Shown here piece by piece: positions 25,235 through 33,667 of a DNA stretch of 37,603 nt. Under the pieces are notes generated by a model. It had not been told where the DNA came from. It searched no databases and saw only the letters and a program-made list of their open reading frames with translations. The translations under genes were made by a program, and so were the position numbers. Positions within the stretch are counted from its first letter, which is position 1. The number at the start of each line of letters is the position of its first letter. The stretch comes from Fidelibacterota bacterium (GTDB taxonomy: Bacteria > Fidelibacterota > Marinisomatia > Marinisomatales > UBA1611). The stretch covers positions 1 to 37,603 of the forward strand of contig JABHKE010000202.1 of assembly GCA_018692355.1 (NCBI GenBank). The letters are read 5' to 3'.

Positions 25235-26475
25235 TTCGAATTTTAATTGCTCTTCAATTTGCAACACTCCTTTTCGGACAAAAGATTTTTGAAGAATTTG
25301 AGAAGGATCGAAATAATAAATATCATTATAAGGAGACGTATCGCTTTGATACCGTCCCGGATGATGGCTCTTACACAGTTTTATTGGAAAGCGTTGAAGG
25401 GGATATCCGTGTAAGTGCTCATAAAGGTGCCAGTGCAGAAATAACCATAATACGGAAAATTCGAGCCACCAGAGAAAAAAAAGCCAAACGGTTGGTGAAT
25501 GATGCAAAAATCCTAGTTTATCATGTGGAAGATGATCAACTGATCCAAGTTCGATCCGAAAAGAAGATCCGCTATAAACGTGGTGTTCATACAGAATTTG
25601 AATTGAAACTGCCTATGAACATTAATTTGAATCTTAAAACGACTGGCGGGGATATTGATGTAACGGATATCCGAGGTGAATCAGTGTTAAGAACCAGCGG
25701 CGGTGATTTGGACCTTGAAAATTTGATGGGCCGCATTGAGGCCCACACATCTGGGGGTGATATTGATGTCTCCCGTGTAGAAGGATTGATTCGCGTTCAC
25801 ACATCCGGTGGCGATATTGAAATTGTGAATTCCGATGGTCTATTTAATGCATCTACTTCAGGTGGCGACCTTGAGTTCCTTCATTTGACCGGAAATATTG
25901 ATGCACAAACCAGTGGTGGTTCTATCACATTGGAAAATATTGAAAGCGAATCTGTGGAATGTCGTACATCTGGTGGCGATATTAGAGCGGAAGATATTTC
26001 TGCTAATTTCACCGGACGAACATCCGGTGGACAAATCGACCTTGAATCTATTAAAGGTCATGTGAATGTAACCACCTCCGGCGGTGATATTAATGCGGAA
26101 CAAATCACGGGATCACTCACCTGTCATACATCTGGTGGCGATATTGAGGGTGAGGACATTATTGGATCAGTTGATGCTTCTACCACTGCCGGCGATATTG
26201 AACTGGAATTGTCTTATGATTCATCTATTAAGGAATACAGTTTCAATTTGGAAACACGATCTGGTGATATTGTTGTTCGTGTTCCAACAGGACTACCCTT
26301 GAATGTAGATGCAGAAATATTCGATACCAATATACCCCAGGAATTGAATTCTGACATTCCATTAGAAATTTTAACAAGCGAAAATCGAGTGACCGGGATT
26401 GGTCAAATCCAAAAGGGCACCATTCCCTTACGCTTACGCGCCACTTTCGGAACCATAACTATTGAACAAGAATAA
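25231..26475 (+). CDS. DUF4097 beta-solenoid (toastrack) exported protein
   Basis: A 414-residue secreted protein with signal peptide (MIRILIALQFATLLFG). About residues 130-330 consist of eleven near-identical turns of 18-19 residues beginning TSGGDI (or TTGGDI, TSGGSI, TSGGQI, TTAGDI), which will build a right-handed beta-solenoid with a glycine ladder. A basic, charged segment precedes it (TIIRKIRATREKKAKR, about 72-87). The turns are alike at both DNA and protein level, so they arose by internal duplication and may vary in number between strains. Likely a periplasmic or surface structure or sensor ligand. Confidence 0.88.
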   Translation: MIRILIALQFATLLFGQKIFEEFEKDRNNKYHYKETYRFDTVPDDGSYTVLLESVEGDIRVSAHKGASAEITIIRKIRATREKKAKRLVNDAKILVYHVEDDQLIQVRSEKKIRYKRGVHTEFELKLPMNINLNLKTTGGDIDVTDIRGESVLRTSGGDLDLENLMGRIEAHTSGGDIDVSRVEGLIRVHTSGGDIEIVNSDGLFNASTSGGDLEFLHLTGNIDAQTSGGSITLENIESESVECRTSGGDIRAEDISANFTGRTSGGQIDLESIKGHVNVTTSGGDINAEQITGSLTCHTSGGDIEGEDIIGSVDASTTAGDIELELSYDSSIKEYSFNLETRSGDIVVRVPTGLPLNVDAEIFDTNIPQELNSDIPLEILTSENRVTGIGQIQKGTIPLRLRATFGTITIEQE

Positions 26476-26478
26476 TCT

Positions 26479-27960
26479 ATGAAGATTATTATAACATTAC
26501 TGACAATAAACTTAGTTTTTGGATTCAGTTCATCCTTAAGTGATTCAACATCTTTCACTACAAATGAAATTCGATTTTATTCGGATGTGACCATTGATTC
26601 ATTAGAGATCATGACAAATAATATTCGAATTTTGGGTGGTGGACTCTCTGTCTATGGAACAGTGGAAAGCCAGATCACCGTTATCGGTGGCGATGTCCAA
26701 ATTTTTTCATCGGCAATCATTAATGGTAAAATTATTTCTATAGGCGGCGATGTTCAAACCGACAAAGATGCACAGATAAATGGTAAAATTGTTGAGGCCA
26801 GTTTGGATCAAGGTCTTATCTATCGGGAGACTTTTACTGACTCGGCAAAATCGGGAGAAAAGAATTTTAGAATCTCAACATTCTCTCAACGCTCCCGTGA
26901 TGGCTGGGTTCACCCGGAACCGGATGTATTTGAATACAATCGAAATGAGGGGTTACGCTTTGTCCCACTGAATTGGAATTGGGATCGTGGGAATGAGTCC
27001 TTGATACGGTTAAGCTTTTCACTGGGATATCGGTTTAGTTCGGGTGAATTCATTGGGCGAACTACATTGGAGTCTTCCCTGCTGAAAAATCGATCTGCAA
27101 CACTTTTTGCCAGTGGATTTAAAACAGTGCGAACTGATGATGAATTTAGGCTTCCGGAAAAAGAAAATTCATGGGCCAGCCTTTGGGGTCGACAAGATTT
27201 TTACGATCGCTGGGATGAAACCGGTTTCGAAGTAGGCTTTGGGTTTGATTTCTCACATTTAAAGGTGAAAGGGAAATTTGTCCGAGTTACACAAAGTGAG
27301 ATATCGGTTAATCAAGATCTTTGGAGTTTCACCAATGAAAGTAGTGTTTTACGTAATAACCCATTCATGGTTGAAACAGACGTGGAATATCTGGAAGGTG
27401 TGGCAGCATTCAGGACCGCATCTTATTCCCCTCTCAAGACGGGCTTAGCGATTTTATCAAAAGTGGAAATGACCTTAAAAATGATTGATTCTACACTGGC
27501 TGATTCGTCCTTAAGGTTGACACATATTGCTATGGCTAATTGGGAAGTGTCGGATGGCGTTGTTATACGAAACCGGCTCATTTTGGGAATGGGCTCTGAA
27601 TCATTACCAATTTATCGACAGTTCGGCATTGGCGGTTTGGGGTCTGTGAGTGCCCAAAATTATAAATCACAAATTGGGAATCATATGGCTCAAGTAAATT
27701 CGGAATTGGTCTTTACAGAAGAATTCACTGATACCTGGTTCATGGTGAAATTATTCTATGATGCGGGCATGGCTTTTAATTCGCCTGACTTGTTGGATAT
27801 GAAACCTAATTCTGAACGGTCTGATACATGGCTTCAATCTGCTGGAATCGGCTTTGGCTGGGAGGATGGTGACGGATTGGATATGGGATTCAATTTCGCA
27901 AAATCTCTGGGAAAGGACGAGCCGATTGAATCAACAGTCCGGTTAAACTTTAATTTCTAA
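26479..27960 (+). CDS. Exported protein: bactofilin-like N-terminal turns and outer-membrane beta-barrel
   Basis: A 493-residue protein with signal peptide (MKIIITLLTINLVFGFSSS). About residues 35-100 form short beta turns with repeated GGDVQ and INGKI, resembling polymer-forming (bactofilin/DUF4097-like) strands. From about residue 160 onwards there are alternating-hydrophobicity strands with a final STVRLNFNF ending in phenylalanine, the signal for BAM-dependent insertion; GFGWEDGDGLDMGFNFAKSLG is its last strand pair. The barrel half resembles BamA/surface-antigen C termini. It starts 3 bases after the DUF4097 gene. Function unknown; it could anchor the solenoid proteins at the outer membrane. 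Confidence 0.72.
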   Translation: MKIIITLLTINLVFGFSSSLSDSTSFTTNEIRFYSDVTIDSLEIMTNNIRILGGGLSVYGTVESQITVIGGDVQIFSSAIINGKIISIGGDVQTDKDAQINGKIVEASLDQGLIYRETFTDSAKSGEKNFRISTFSQRSRDGWVHPEPDVFEYNRNEGLRFVPLNWNWDRGNESLIRLSFSLGYRFSSGEFIGRTTLESSLLKNRSATLFASGFKTVRTDDEFRLPEKENSWASLWGRQDFYDRWDETGFEVGFGFDFSHLKVKGKFVRVTQSEISVNQDLWSFTNESSVLRNNPFMVETDVEYLEGVAAFRTASYSPLKTGLAILSKVEMTLKMIDSTLADSSLRLTHIAMANWEVSDGVVIRNRLILGMGSESLPIYRQFGIGGLGSVSAQNYKSQIGNHMAQVNSELVFTEEFTDTWFMVKLFYDAGMAFNSPDLLDMKPNSERSDTWLQSAGIGFGWEDGDGLDMGFNFAKSLGKDEPIESTVRLNFNF

Positions 27961-27961
27961 G

Positions 27962-28843
27962 ATGATAATAATAAAAAACAACATTTTAGTTTTATCACTT
28001 TCACTTCTTTTCTCCCAAAATGATACAACTTTTATCAGAGATTATTATCAATATGATCTCAGGGATTATGGATCGATTGAAATTGACCTGAATTTCGGAT
28101 TAGGTGAATTGGAGATTGGATCTTATCATAAACCTAAAACTATTTCAGGCATTATCGAATACAACCCTGATCATACAGAAACGGATGTAGATTTTTCCTC
28201 ATCAGGGAATAAGGCATTCCTATCCATCAAGGGTAAATCCGGTGATAAATTTGAATGTTGTGATAATGGGTTTACTTTTAATGATTTTGACTTGGGGGAT
28301 GAATTCCATAACTACATGGATTTTGATCTGGCCAAAGGGATTCCAACAGAACTGGAATTGGATTTTGGATTAGGCGAGGCCAATATTAATCTTACGGATC
28401 TTTCATTATCTTACTTTGAATTGGATTGTGGATTGAGCGATGTAAAACTGGAAATGGACCGGTCAAATAAAATCACCTGTGAACGAGTGAGCATTTCCAG
28501 TGGACTCGGTGATTTTAATGGTTATGGCTTGGGAAATCTCAATTCACAAAAATTTAATCTGGATGTTGGATTAGGTGCTGCCACGGTTGATCTCCGGGGG
28601 GAATTTGATGAAGATATGGACCTGTCCATTGATGTTGGACTAGGCGCTTTGGAATTGATTTTACCCGAAAATGTGAATATAAAGCTACGAGTAGATCATT
28701 CATTTTTAAGTTCTGTGGATGTGGATGGCTTGATGTCCGAGGGAAGAAATAAATATGTGAGCAAAGATTGGGATGAAAATCGGCCTACCATCACAGGGGA
28801 TATTTCTGTGGGGATTGGGTCTGTTGATATTGAGGTTGATTGA
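27962..28843 (+). CDS. Second DUF4097/toastrack-like exported protein
   Basis: A 293-residue acidic protein with a short signal peptide (MIIIKNNILVLSLSLLFS). It is built from repeated strands containing FGLGE, GLSDV, GLGDF, GLGAAT, GLGALE and GIGSVD, spaced about 25-40 residues: the LiaF/DUF4097-type toastrack. A CC pair occurs near residue 99. It begins 1 base after the barrel gene, so it closes the ECF operon. A cell-envelope stress role is suggested by the company of the sigma factor. Confidence 0.75.
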   Translation: MIIIKNNILVLSLSLLFSQNDTTFIRDYYQYDLRDYGSIEIDLNFGLGELEIGSYHKPKTISGIIEYNPDHTETDVDFSSSGNKAFLSIKGKSGDKFECCDNGFTFNDFDLGDEFHNYMDFDLAKGIPTELELDFGLGEANINLTDLSLSYFELDCGLSDVKLEMDRSNKITCERVSISSGLGDFNGYGLGNLNSQKFNLDVGLGAATVDLRGEFDEDMDLSIDVGLGALELILPENVNIKLRVDHSFLSSVDVDGLMSEGRNKYVSKDWDENRPTITGDISVGIGSVDIEVD

Positions 28844-28893
28844 AATTGAAACACAGAGAACACCAAGGGCTCTAAGATTTTTCTTTCTGCTAG

Positions 28894-29003
28894 TTGGTTG
28901 GATGAATGAAGGAGACAGGTTGAAAATGGGCTTCAATTTCGCTAAACAATTGGGGTCAAATTCACCGATTGAATCCACAATCCAATTCAATTTCTATTTA
29001 TAA
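28894..29003 (+). pseudogene. C-terminal remnant of a barrel gene
   Basis: Reading 28894-29003 gives GWMNEGDRLKMGFNFAKQLG... followed by PIESTIQFNFYL, matching the last 33 residues of the barrel protein at 26479-27960 (WEDGDGLDMGFNFAKSLG ... PIESTVRLNFNF). No upstream part of that gene is present. It is the tail of a once-complete paralogue in this operon, deleted apart from its last strand. Confidence 0.75.
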
Positions 29004-29031
29004 TGGAAATTGTGAAATACTGCGTCCTTTT

Positions 29032-30054
29032 TTACGATGGAGATTTTGGTAATAATTGATCTAACCTTTCTGTTAATTTTTCAATTGTTAAATTTTTATT
29101 TAATATAAGTCCATCAGGATTTATCAGAAAATTTTGGGGAATGGCCATGACACCGTAATTCTTAGATACTTGTCCCCAGCCATCCAATTTGGATAAATGT
29201 GTCCAGTCCAACTTATCATCTTCAATGGCTTTCAGCCATCGATCCCGACTATCATCAACTGATAGGCTGATGATGGTGAAGTTCCTATCTTTGAACTGGT
29301 TATGCAGTTTCACCAAATCGGGGCTCACTTTTCTACAAGGGCCGCACCAGGATGCCCAGAAGTCTAGTAATATTGTTTTCCCTCGGAAATCGCTTAAGCT
29401 TACATCGATTCCATTGACATCGGGCACAGTGAAATCAGGTGCTGATTTAGATTTAGATGTGGCTTCTAATGTTTTAAATAATGTGGATACTTGATGAAAA
29501 TATTCTGATTGTTTCACATCTGACGAAAAGCCTCTCATTATGGCCTTCATTGTATCCAAAGATATTTGATTTACCTGAAATTGGTAATAAGCAACGAAAG
29601 CAGAAAAAGTATAGTCATTTTTATTAAGCATTAGGTTCATTCCAGTTTCTTTTTCAAAAATAGCGTCTAAAGAGATCGAATGAAATAAACTATCTTCCCG
29701 TGAGCCTGAAATAGTTACATTTTCCAATGAATCAATATTCCCAACAATTTTAATTTTGGAATTATCCAGAAAAAGATGAATGGGACCAAGCGAGTCATTC
29801 AAAAATATTGAATGGAGATAAGGGCTTTCGATTGTACCTGAGAAGGAAAATGATCCATTGATAATCTGGGATGAGTCTACATCAATTTTCTGATTCGTAT
29901 CCAAATCCAGCTTAGATAAAACAGCTTGCCCATTTTCTAATGAATTAATATGACCCTGAATTATAAATCCACTCTCTTGGTCAGGTGCACAAGAGATTAC
30001 AAATAAAATTGAAAAAAGATTAAATATGGAAATAGAATATTTCATTCTATACAA
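29032..30054 (-). CDS. TlpA-like thiol-disulfide lipoprotein with DUF4369
   Basis: A 340-residue lipoprotein: signal with lipobox ISCA (cysteine about residue 22), a DUF4369-like beta domain (about 30-125), a helical linker and a C-terminal thioredoxin domain with WASWCGPCRKVSPDL (CxxC), PDFTVPDVNGIDVSL and cis-proline region VMAIPQNFLI. This type is abundant in Bacteroidota and acts as periplasmic reductase, for example in cytochrome c maturation. Start at 30054 or at Met4 (30045) are both possible. It is convergent with the operon at 23.7-28.8 kb. Confidence 0.9.
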   Translation of the reverse strand: MYRMKYSISIFNLFSILFVISCAPDQESGFIIQGHINSLENGQAVLSKLDLDTNQKIDVDSSQIINGSFSFSGTIESPYLHSIFLNDSLGPIHLFLDNSKIKIVGNIDSLENVTISGSREDSLFHSISLDAIFEKETGMNLMLNKNDYTFSAFVAYYQFQVNQISLDTMKAIMRGFSSDVKQSEYFHQVSTLFKTLEATSKSKSAPDFTVPDVNGIDVSLSDFRGKTILLDFWASWCGPCRKVSPDLVKLHNQFKDRNFTIISLSVDDSRDRWLKAIEDDKLDWTHLSKLDGWGQVSKNYGVMAIPQNFLINPDGLILNKNLTIEKLTERLDQLLPKSPS

Positions 30055-30195
30055 AATGTGATGAAAGATTGATGAGTTTCTGCATCATCCTGAGCACCAC
30101 TACCCGATAACACAACACCTACTTTTGGCATGATTAGTTCCCCTTAGGCTATTCAGTTTTTTGATTTATTTAATTATTGACCATCTTCGCCTTAC

Positions 30196-31116
30196 TCAGA
30201 GTGACGAATTATTTTCAATATTCCTTTTTAATCCAACAAACTTGGTTCTCTTTACAGCGGATCCTTTAAATAATTTACGAAATTTATCTTCATCCAGATT
30301 TTGCCAATCTTCATTGGTCCAATTTAAAATTTCTTGTCGTGGTTGAAATTCTGGAATATTTGATGTCTCAGAAAATTTTTCATTCCATGGACATATATCC
30401 TGACAAATATCACATCCATAGATCCAACCCTGGAGATCATTTTGATTTTCAGGCAATTTGCCACGATGTTCAATAGTCAAATAGGAAATACATTTCCCCG
30501 CATCGATTTGATATTCATCCAATGCTTGCGTGGGACACGCATCAATACAGGCTGTACAACTCCCGCAAAGATCGTCATTAAATGGGGCATCATAATCCAA
30601 TTCAATATCAAGAATCAATTCCCCAAAAAAAAGCCAACTTCCATGATCTCTCGTGATCAAATTCGTGTGTTTCCCCAACCAACCAAGCCCTGCTCTTTGT
30701 GCCCAAACTTTATCCATTACAGGGGAAGTATCCGTACATACGACTCCCTTCACATCCTGATGAGTTTCTTTAATCCAGCCCAATAATTGGAAAAGTCGTT
30801 TTTTGATCACATCGTGGTAATCATCTCCCCAAGCGTAATTAGATAATTTGTAGTCTGAATGAATATTAGACTGATCCTTCCCTACAAAATAATTAAGTCC
30901 AATCGATATGACTGATTTTGCTTCAGGAAAATAGGTTTGGATATCACCACGTTCTTTTTTCCTTTTAACAATCCATTCCATGGTGGCATGGCGACCTTGC
31001 ATAAGCCAGGATTCAAGATCAGTTTTTTCTTTGGGGGTTGGTTCTGCTTTTGCGATCCCCACCTTATGAAACCCAAGTTCCTTTGCTTTTTTCTTTATAG
31101 ATTTGGATGAAATCAT
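30196..31116 (-). CDS. queG: Epoxyqueuosine reductase
   Basis: Cobalamin- and 4Fe-4S-dependent enzyme for the last step of queuosine synthesis in tRNA. Ferredoxin motifs CGSCTACIDACPTQAL and CDICQDICPWN are both present, as is the cobalamin-domain YFVGKDQSN ... YAWGDDYHDVIKKR and the family signature DTSPVMDKVWAQRAGLGWLGKHTN. The protein is 306 residues, shorter than the ~380 of E. coli because the C-terminal HEAT-like part is absent, as in many FCB members. It is divergent from the TrmH-type gene with 23 bases between starts. Confidence 0.95.
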   Translation of the reverse strand: MISSKSIKKKAKELGFHKVGIAKAEPTPKEKTDLESWLMQGRHATMEWIVKRKKERGDIQTYFPEAKSVISIGLNYFVGKDQSNIHSDYKLSNYAWGDDYHDVIKKRLFQLLGWIKETHQDVKGVVCTDTSPVMDKVWAQRAGLGWLGKHTNLITRDHGSWLFFGELILDIELDYDAPFNDDLCGSCTACIDACPTQALDEYQIDAGKCISYLTIEHRGKLPENQNDLQGWIYGCDICQDICPWNEKFSETSNIPEFQPRQEILNWTNEDWQNLDEDKFRKLFKGSAVKRTKFVGLKRNIENNSSL

Positions 31117-31139
31117 TGGATGTAATTTAAATTAATAAA

Positions 31140-31790
31140 ATGACCCCTGAACGATTCCAAAAGATAAAAGATATTTTAAACAAACGTCAACCAGACTTGA
31201 CGGTAGTTTTGGATAATGTCCATAAGCCACACAACCTTGCTGCCATTATTCGTTCTTGCGATGCGGTTGGTATCAGTGATATTCATGGAATCTCTTCTAA
31301 TGAACAGAAAGTGGGTGTAAACTTAAAATCTGCCAGTGGATCAAACCATTGGGTGAACCTTCATATCCATCATTCTATACCAAATGTAATCTCTGAATTG
31401 AAGCAAAGTGGTTTTTCTATTTATGCTGCCAATGGCAGTGCAAAAGCGATTGATTATCGTAAAGTTGATTATACCAAACCATCTGTCATCGTGTTGGGTG
31501 CTGAGTTGGATGGAATTTCACCGGAAACTTTGGATATGGTAGATGAAGAGATCAAAATTCCCATGCAGGGTATGGTGGAAAGCTTGAATGTGTCTGTGGC
31601 GAATGCAGTTATTTTGTTTGAAGCCCAAAGGCAAAGACTACAAGCAGGATTATATGAAAAGTGTAGGTTGGACAAAAATACGGTTGAAAAACTTCTGTTC
31701 GAGTTTTCTTATCCTGAAGCGGCAAAGGTTTACCAATCTACAGGAGAAGATTATCCGAAGTTAGATACTGAAGGACAGATTATTTCCTGA
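31140..31790 (+). CDS. trmH: tRNA (guanosine-2'-O-)-methyltransferase, SpoU/TrmH type
   Basis: SPOUT methyltransferase that 2'-O-methylates G18 in the tRNA D-loop. N-terminal VVLDNVHKPHNLAAIIRSCDAVGI (motif 1), VLGAELDGISPE (motif 2) and IPMQGMVESLNVSVANAVILFEAQRQRLQAGLY (motif 3, deep trefoil knot). 216 residues is typical of the TrmH clade with its C-terminal helical tail. Paired head to head with queG, another tRNA-modification gene. Confidence 0.9.
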   Translation: MTPERFQKIKDILNKRQPDLTVVLDNVHKPHNLAAIIRSCDAVGISDIHGISSNEQKVGVNLKSASGSNHWVNLHIHHSIPNVISELKQSGFSIYAANGSAKAIDYRKVDYTKPSVIVLGAELDGISPETLDMVDEEIKIPMQGMVESLNVSVANAVILFEAQRQRLQAGLYEKCRLDKNTVEKLLFEFSYPEAAKVYQSTGEDYPKLDTEGQIIS

Positions 31791-31978
31791 CCGATATTGG
31801 TTTTATACCGAACATAGGCCGCAGCCAATGTATTCTTTTAACTATTTCATAGCCTATAAAACAACCTCCGAAAGTCATTACATTGATCAAAATAAATTGA
31901 AGGAACGCAAAAAATATTGTGATGTCTGATTCTGTATATCTCGGAATAAAATCAGTCTAGAAACCAAGATTGCCAGGT

Positions 31979-32366
31979 TCAATCTATTCTGAATGTGCAA
32001 ATTTCTGGTTTCTTAAAAATCCAGTGCCTGTATTTGGCTACAAATCGGTAAATCATATCGCGTATTGGTAGTGGAATAAGCCAAGAAATAAAAAACCATA
32101 TCTTCCAGTGCCACCTCAAGTAAAGCAGACACCGTATTGCCGCTGCAGATCTGATATAAGAACGGCCATTCCTCAATAGGTAAACTGAATCAGACATCTG
32201 TTGCCATTCAGGGAATGTATGAATTAGTTTTTGAGCATCATCTGACTTTATAGGCCTATATGCAATATCAGCACCTGGTGCCAGTCTTGGGTCCATGAAA
32301 AATGCTCTGGTGGCATAGGCCACAATCCCCATCCAGTAGTAGGACATCTCTGCTAGAATCCAGCAT
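31979..32366 (-). pseudogene. DCC-family (DUF393) thiol oxidoreductase-like gene, frameshifted
   Basis: The DCC family is named for the DxxCxxC motif. Starting at ATG 32366, the reading is MLDSSRDVLLLDGDCGLCHQ, which holds the motif (DGDCGLC). The frame then breaks in a five-base homopolymer (A5 at 32298-32302 on the + strand, T5 in the gene). With four T the frame continues as FMDPRLAPGADIAYRPIKSDDAQK ... RSYIRSAAAIRCL ... PIRDMIYRFVAKYRHW, the normal DCC body, to the stop at 31979. Without correction only 122 C-terminal residues are read and the motif is lost. Either a real one-base insertion or a homopolymer sequencing/assembly error. Confidence 0.85.
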
Positions 32367-32395
32367 TTATATAGCCATACCCAAATCTATCCCAC

Positions 32396-33550
32396 TTATT
32401 TTTGGAATTGAAAATTGTTTTCTATATTGGCTGCCATAACTCGTTTATAATTTGATCGGTCAGTATCTCCTTCCGTATTGATAACCAAAACTGTTGATGT
32501 TTTATTCAAACAAATTTTCTCTTTGAAGGTATTAAAATCATGCTTCTTACAAAGTCCTATCAAAGCACCCAAACCACTTGCTCCAGATTCACCTGAAATA
32601 ATTACTGGGTCTCCGGATACAGGAGAAGCTAATGTGATCATTGCTTCTTCTGATAATTTATCTGAAATCGATATAGATCCTACCAGGCCATTCTTCAATA
32701 TATTCCAAGCCAAGGTTGATACTGAGCCACAATTTAGTCCTGCCATGGTTGTTGTTTCGTCATTTTTAACTGAAACTCGATTTCCAGTTTTTATTGATTC
32801 AAATAAACAGTTGGCAGAGTGAGGTTCTACACTAATACAGGCAGGAGGATTCTGCCATTCTTTCATTATATAACCAATGATTGAAGCTGCCCAACTTCCT
32901 ACACCCGTTTGGAGAAACAATACATCGATTTTTTCTTTCCCTATTTGCCTAGTAATCTCATGCATCTGAGTCCAATACCCTTTCATGATATCTAGTGGGA
33001 CATCTTCATACCCATCCCAAGCTGTATCTTGTATCAAAGACCAAAAATGTTTCCCAGATTTATTATTAGCTTCATCCACACGTGTGCTCGCCATCTTTAC
33101 AGCAATATCATAGGCTTGATCTATCACAAATACATCAGCCCCTTCTTGTTCTATTGCTCTTACTCTGTCAGAAACGGTTCCTTGAGGCATATAAATAAGA
33201 GCCTTTCGCCCTAGTTTTCTAGCCATCCATGCTACTGCTCGACCATGGTTCCCATCAGTAGCGGTGCAAAATGTTTTTATTTGCGGATTTTTTTCTATTT
33301 GCCTATACATTGCATATGAAGCACCTAAGGCCTTAAATGCATTAATTCCAAATCGATGGCTTTCATCTTTTAATAAAAGGCTCCCGATACCTAAACGCTT
33401 AGCTAATCCAGGTAGTTTGACCAAGGGAGTTTCTTTGTTGCCTATTGTTTCATGAAAATCTGCTACTTCTTTCGGATCCCAGGATGAATTGTACAATGTC
33501 TGTTTTACATCCCTTAAGCTAAAATTATTGTTTTCTATGACACATATCAT
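32396..33550 (-). CDS. dpaL: Diaminopropionate ammonia-lyase
   Basis: PLP-dependent beta/alpha-lyase (EC 4.3.1.15) that converts 2,3-diaminopropionate to pyruvate and two ammonia; also active on D-serine and related amino acids. The PLP lysine lies in ESHRFGINAFKALG (about 59-72). TATDGNHGRAVAWMA, QDTAWDGYEDVP, QTGVGSWAASI (phosphate-binding) and GLNCGSVSTLAW are family-specific. 384 residues is normal. It lies 29 bases downstream of the frameshifted DCC gene start, on the same strand. A catabolic role is likely. Confidence 0.92.
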   Translation of the reverse strand: MICVIENNNFSLRDVKQTLYNSSWDPKEVADFHETIGNKETPLVKLPGLAKRLGIGSLLLKDESHRFGINAFKALGASYAMYRQIEKNPQIKTFCTATDGNHGRAVAWMARKLGRKALIYMPQGTVSDRVRAIEQEGADVFVIDQAYDIAVKMASTRVDEANNKSGKHFWSLIQDTAWDGYEDVPLDIMKGYWTQMHEITRQIGKEKIDVLFLQTGVGSWAASIIGYIMKEWQNPPACISVEPHSANCLFESIKTGNRVSVKNDETTTMAGLNCGSVSTLAWNILKNGLVGSISISDKLSEEAMITLASPVSGDPVIISGESGASGLGALIGLCKKHDFNTFKEKICLNKTSTVLVINTEGDTDRSNYKRVMAANIENNFQFQK

Positions 33551-33621
33551 TTTGCGTTTCCTAATGATTTAATCAATGCAATTTACCAATATCCACTCAC
33601 ATGGTTATTTACACCCGACAT

Positions 33622-33643
33622 CTTCTTCTATTTTAAACTGACT
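33622..33643. repeat. 22-base direct repeat, copy 1
   Basis: Matches 36477-36498 with one mismatch (C/T at position 17). It begins CTTCTTCTATTTTAAA. One copy lies just upstream of the hypermodification-like gene and the other directly beside the tRNA fragment, 2.85 kb apart. It could mark the ends of an inserted segment; chance in AT-rich DNA is possible. Confidence 0.55.
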
Positions 33644-33667
33644 TATTGTTTTAAAATTGATACTTGA

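Noticed and set aside
30055-30195. Short plus-strand gene between the TlpA-like and queG genes
   Set aside because: 141 bases with stops in all frames and no ribosome binding site.
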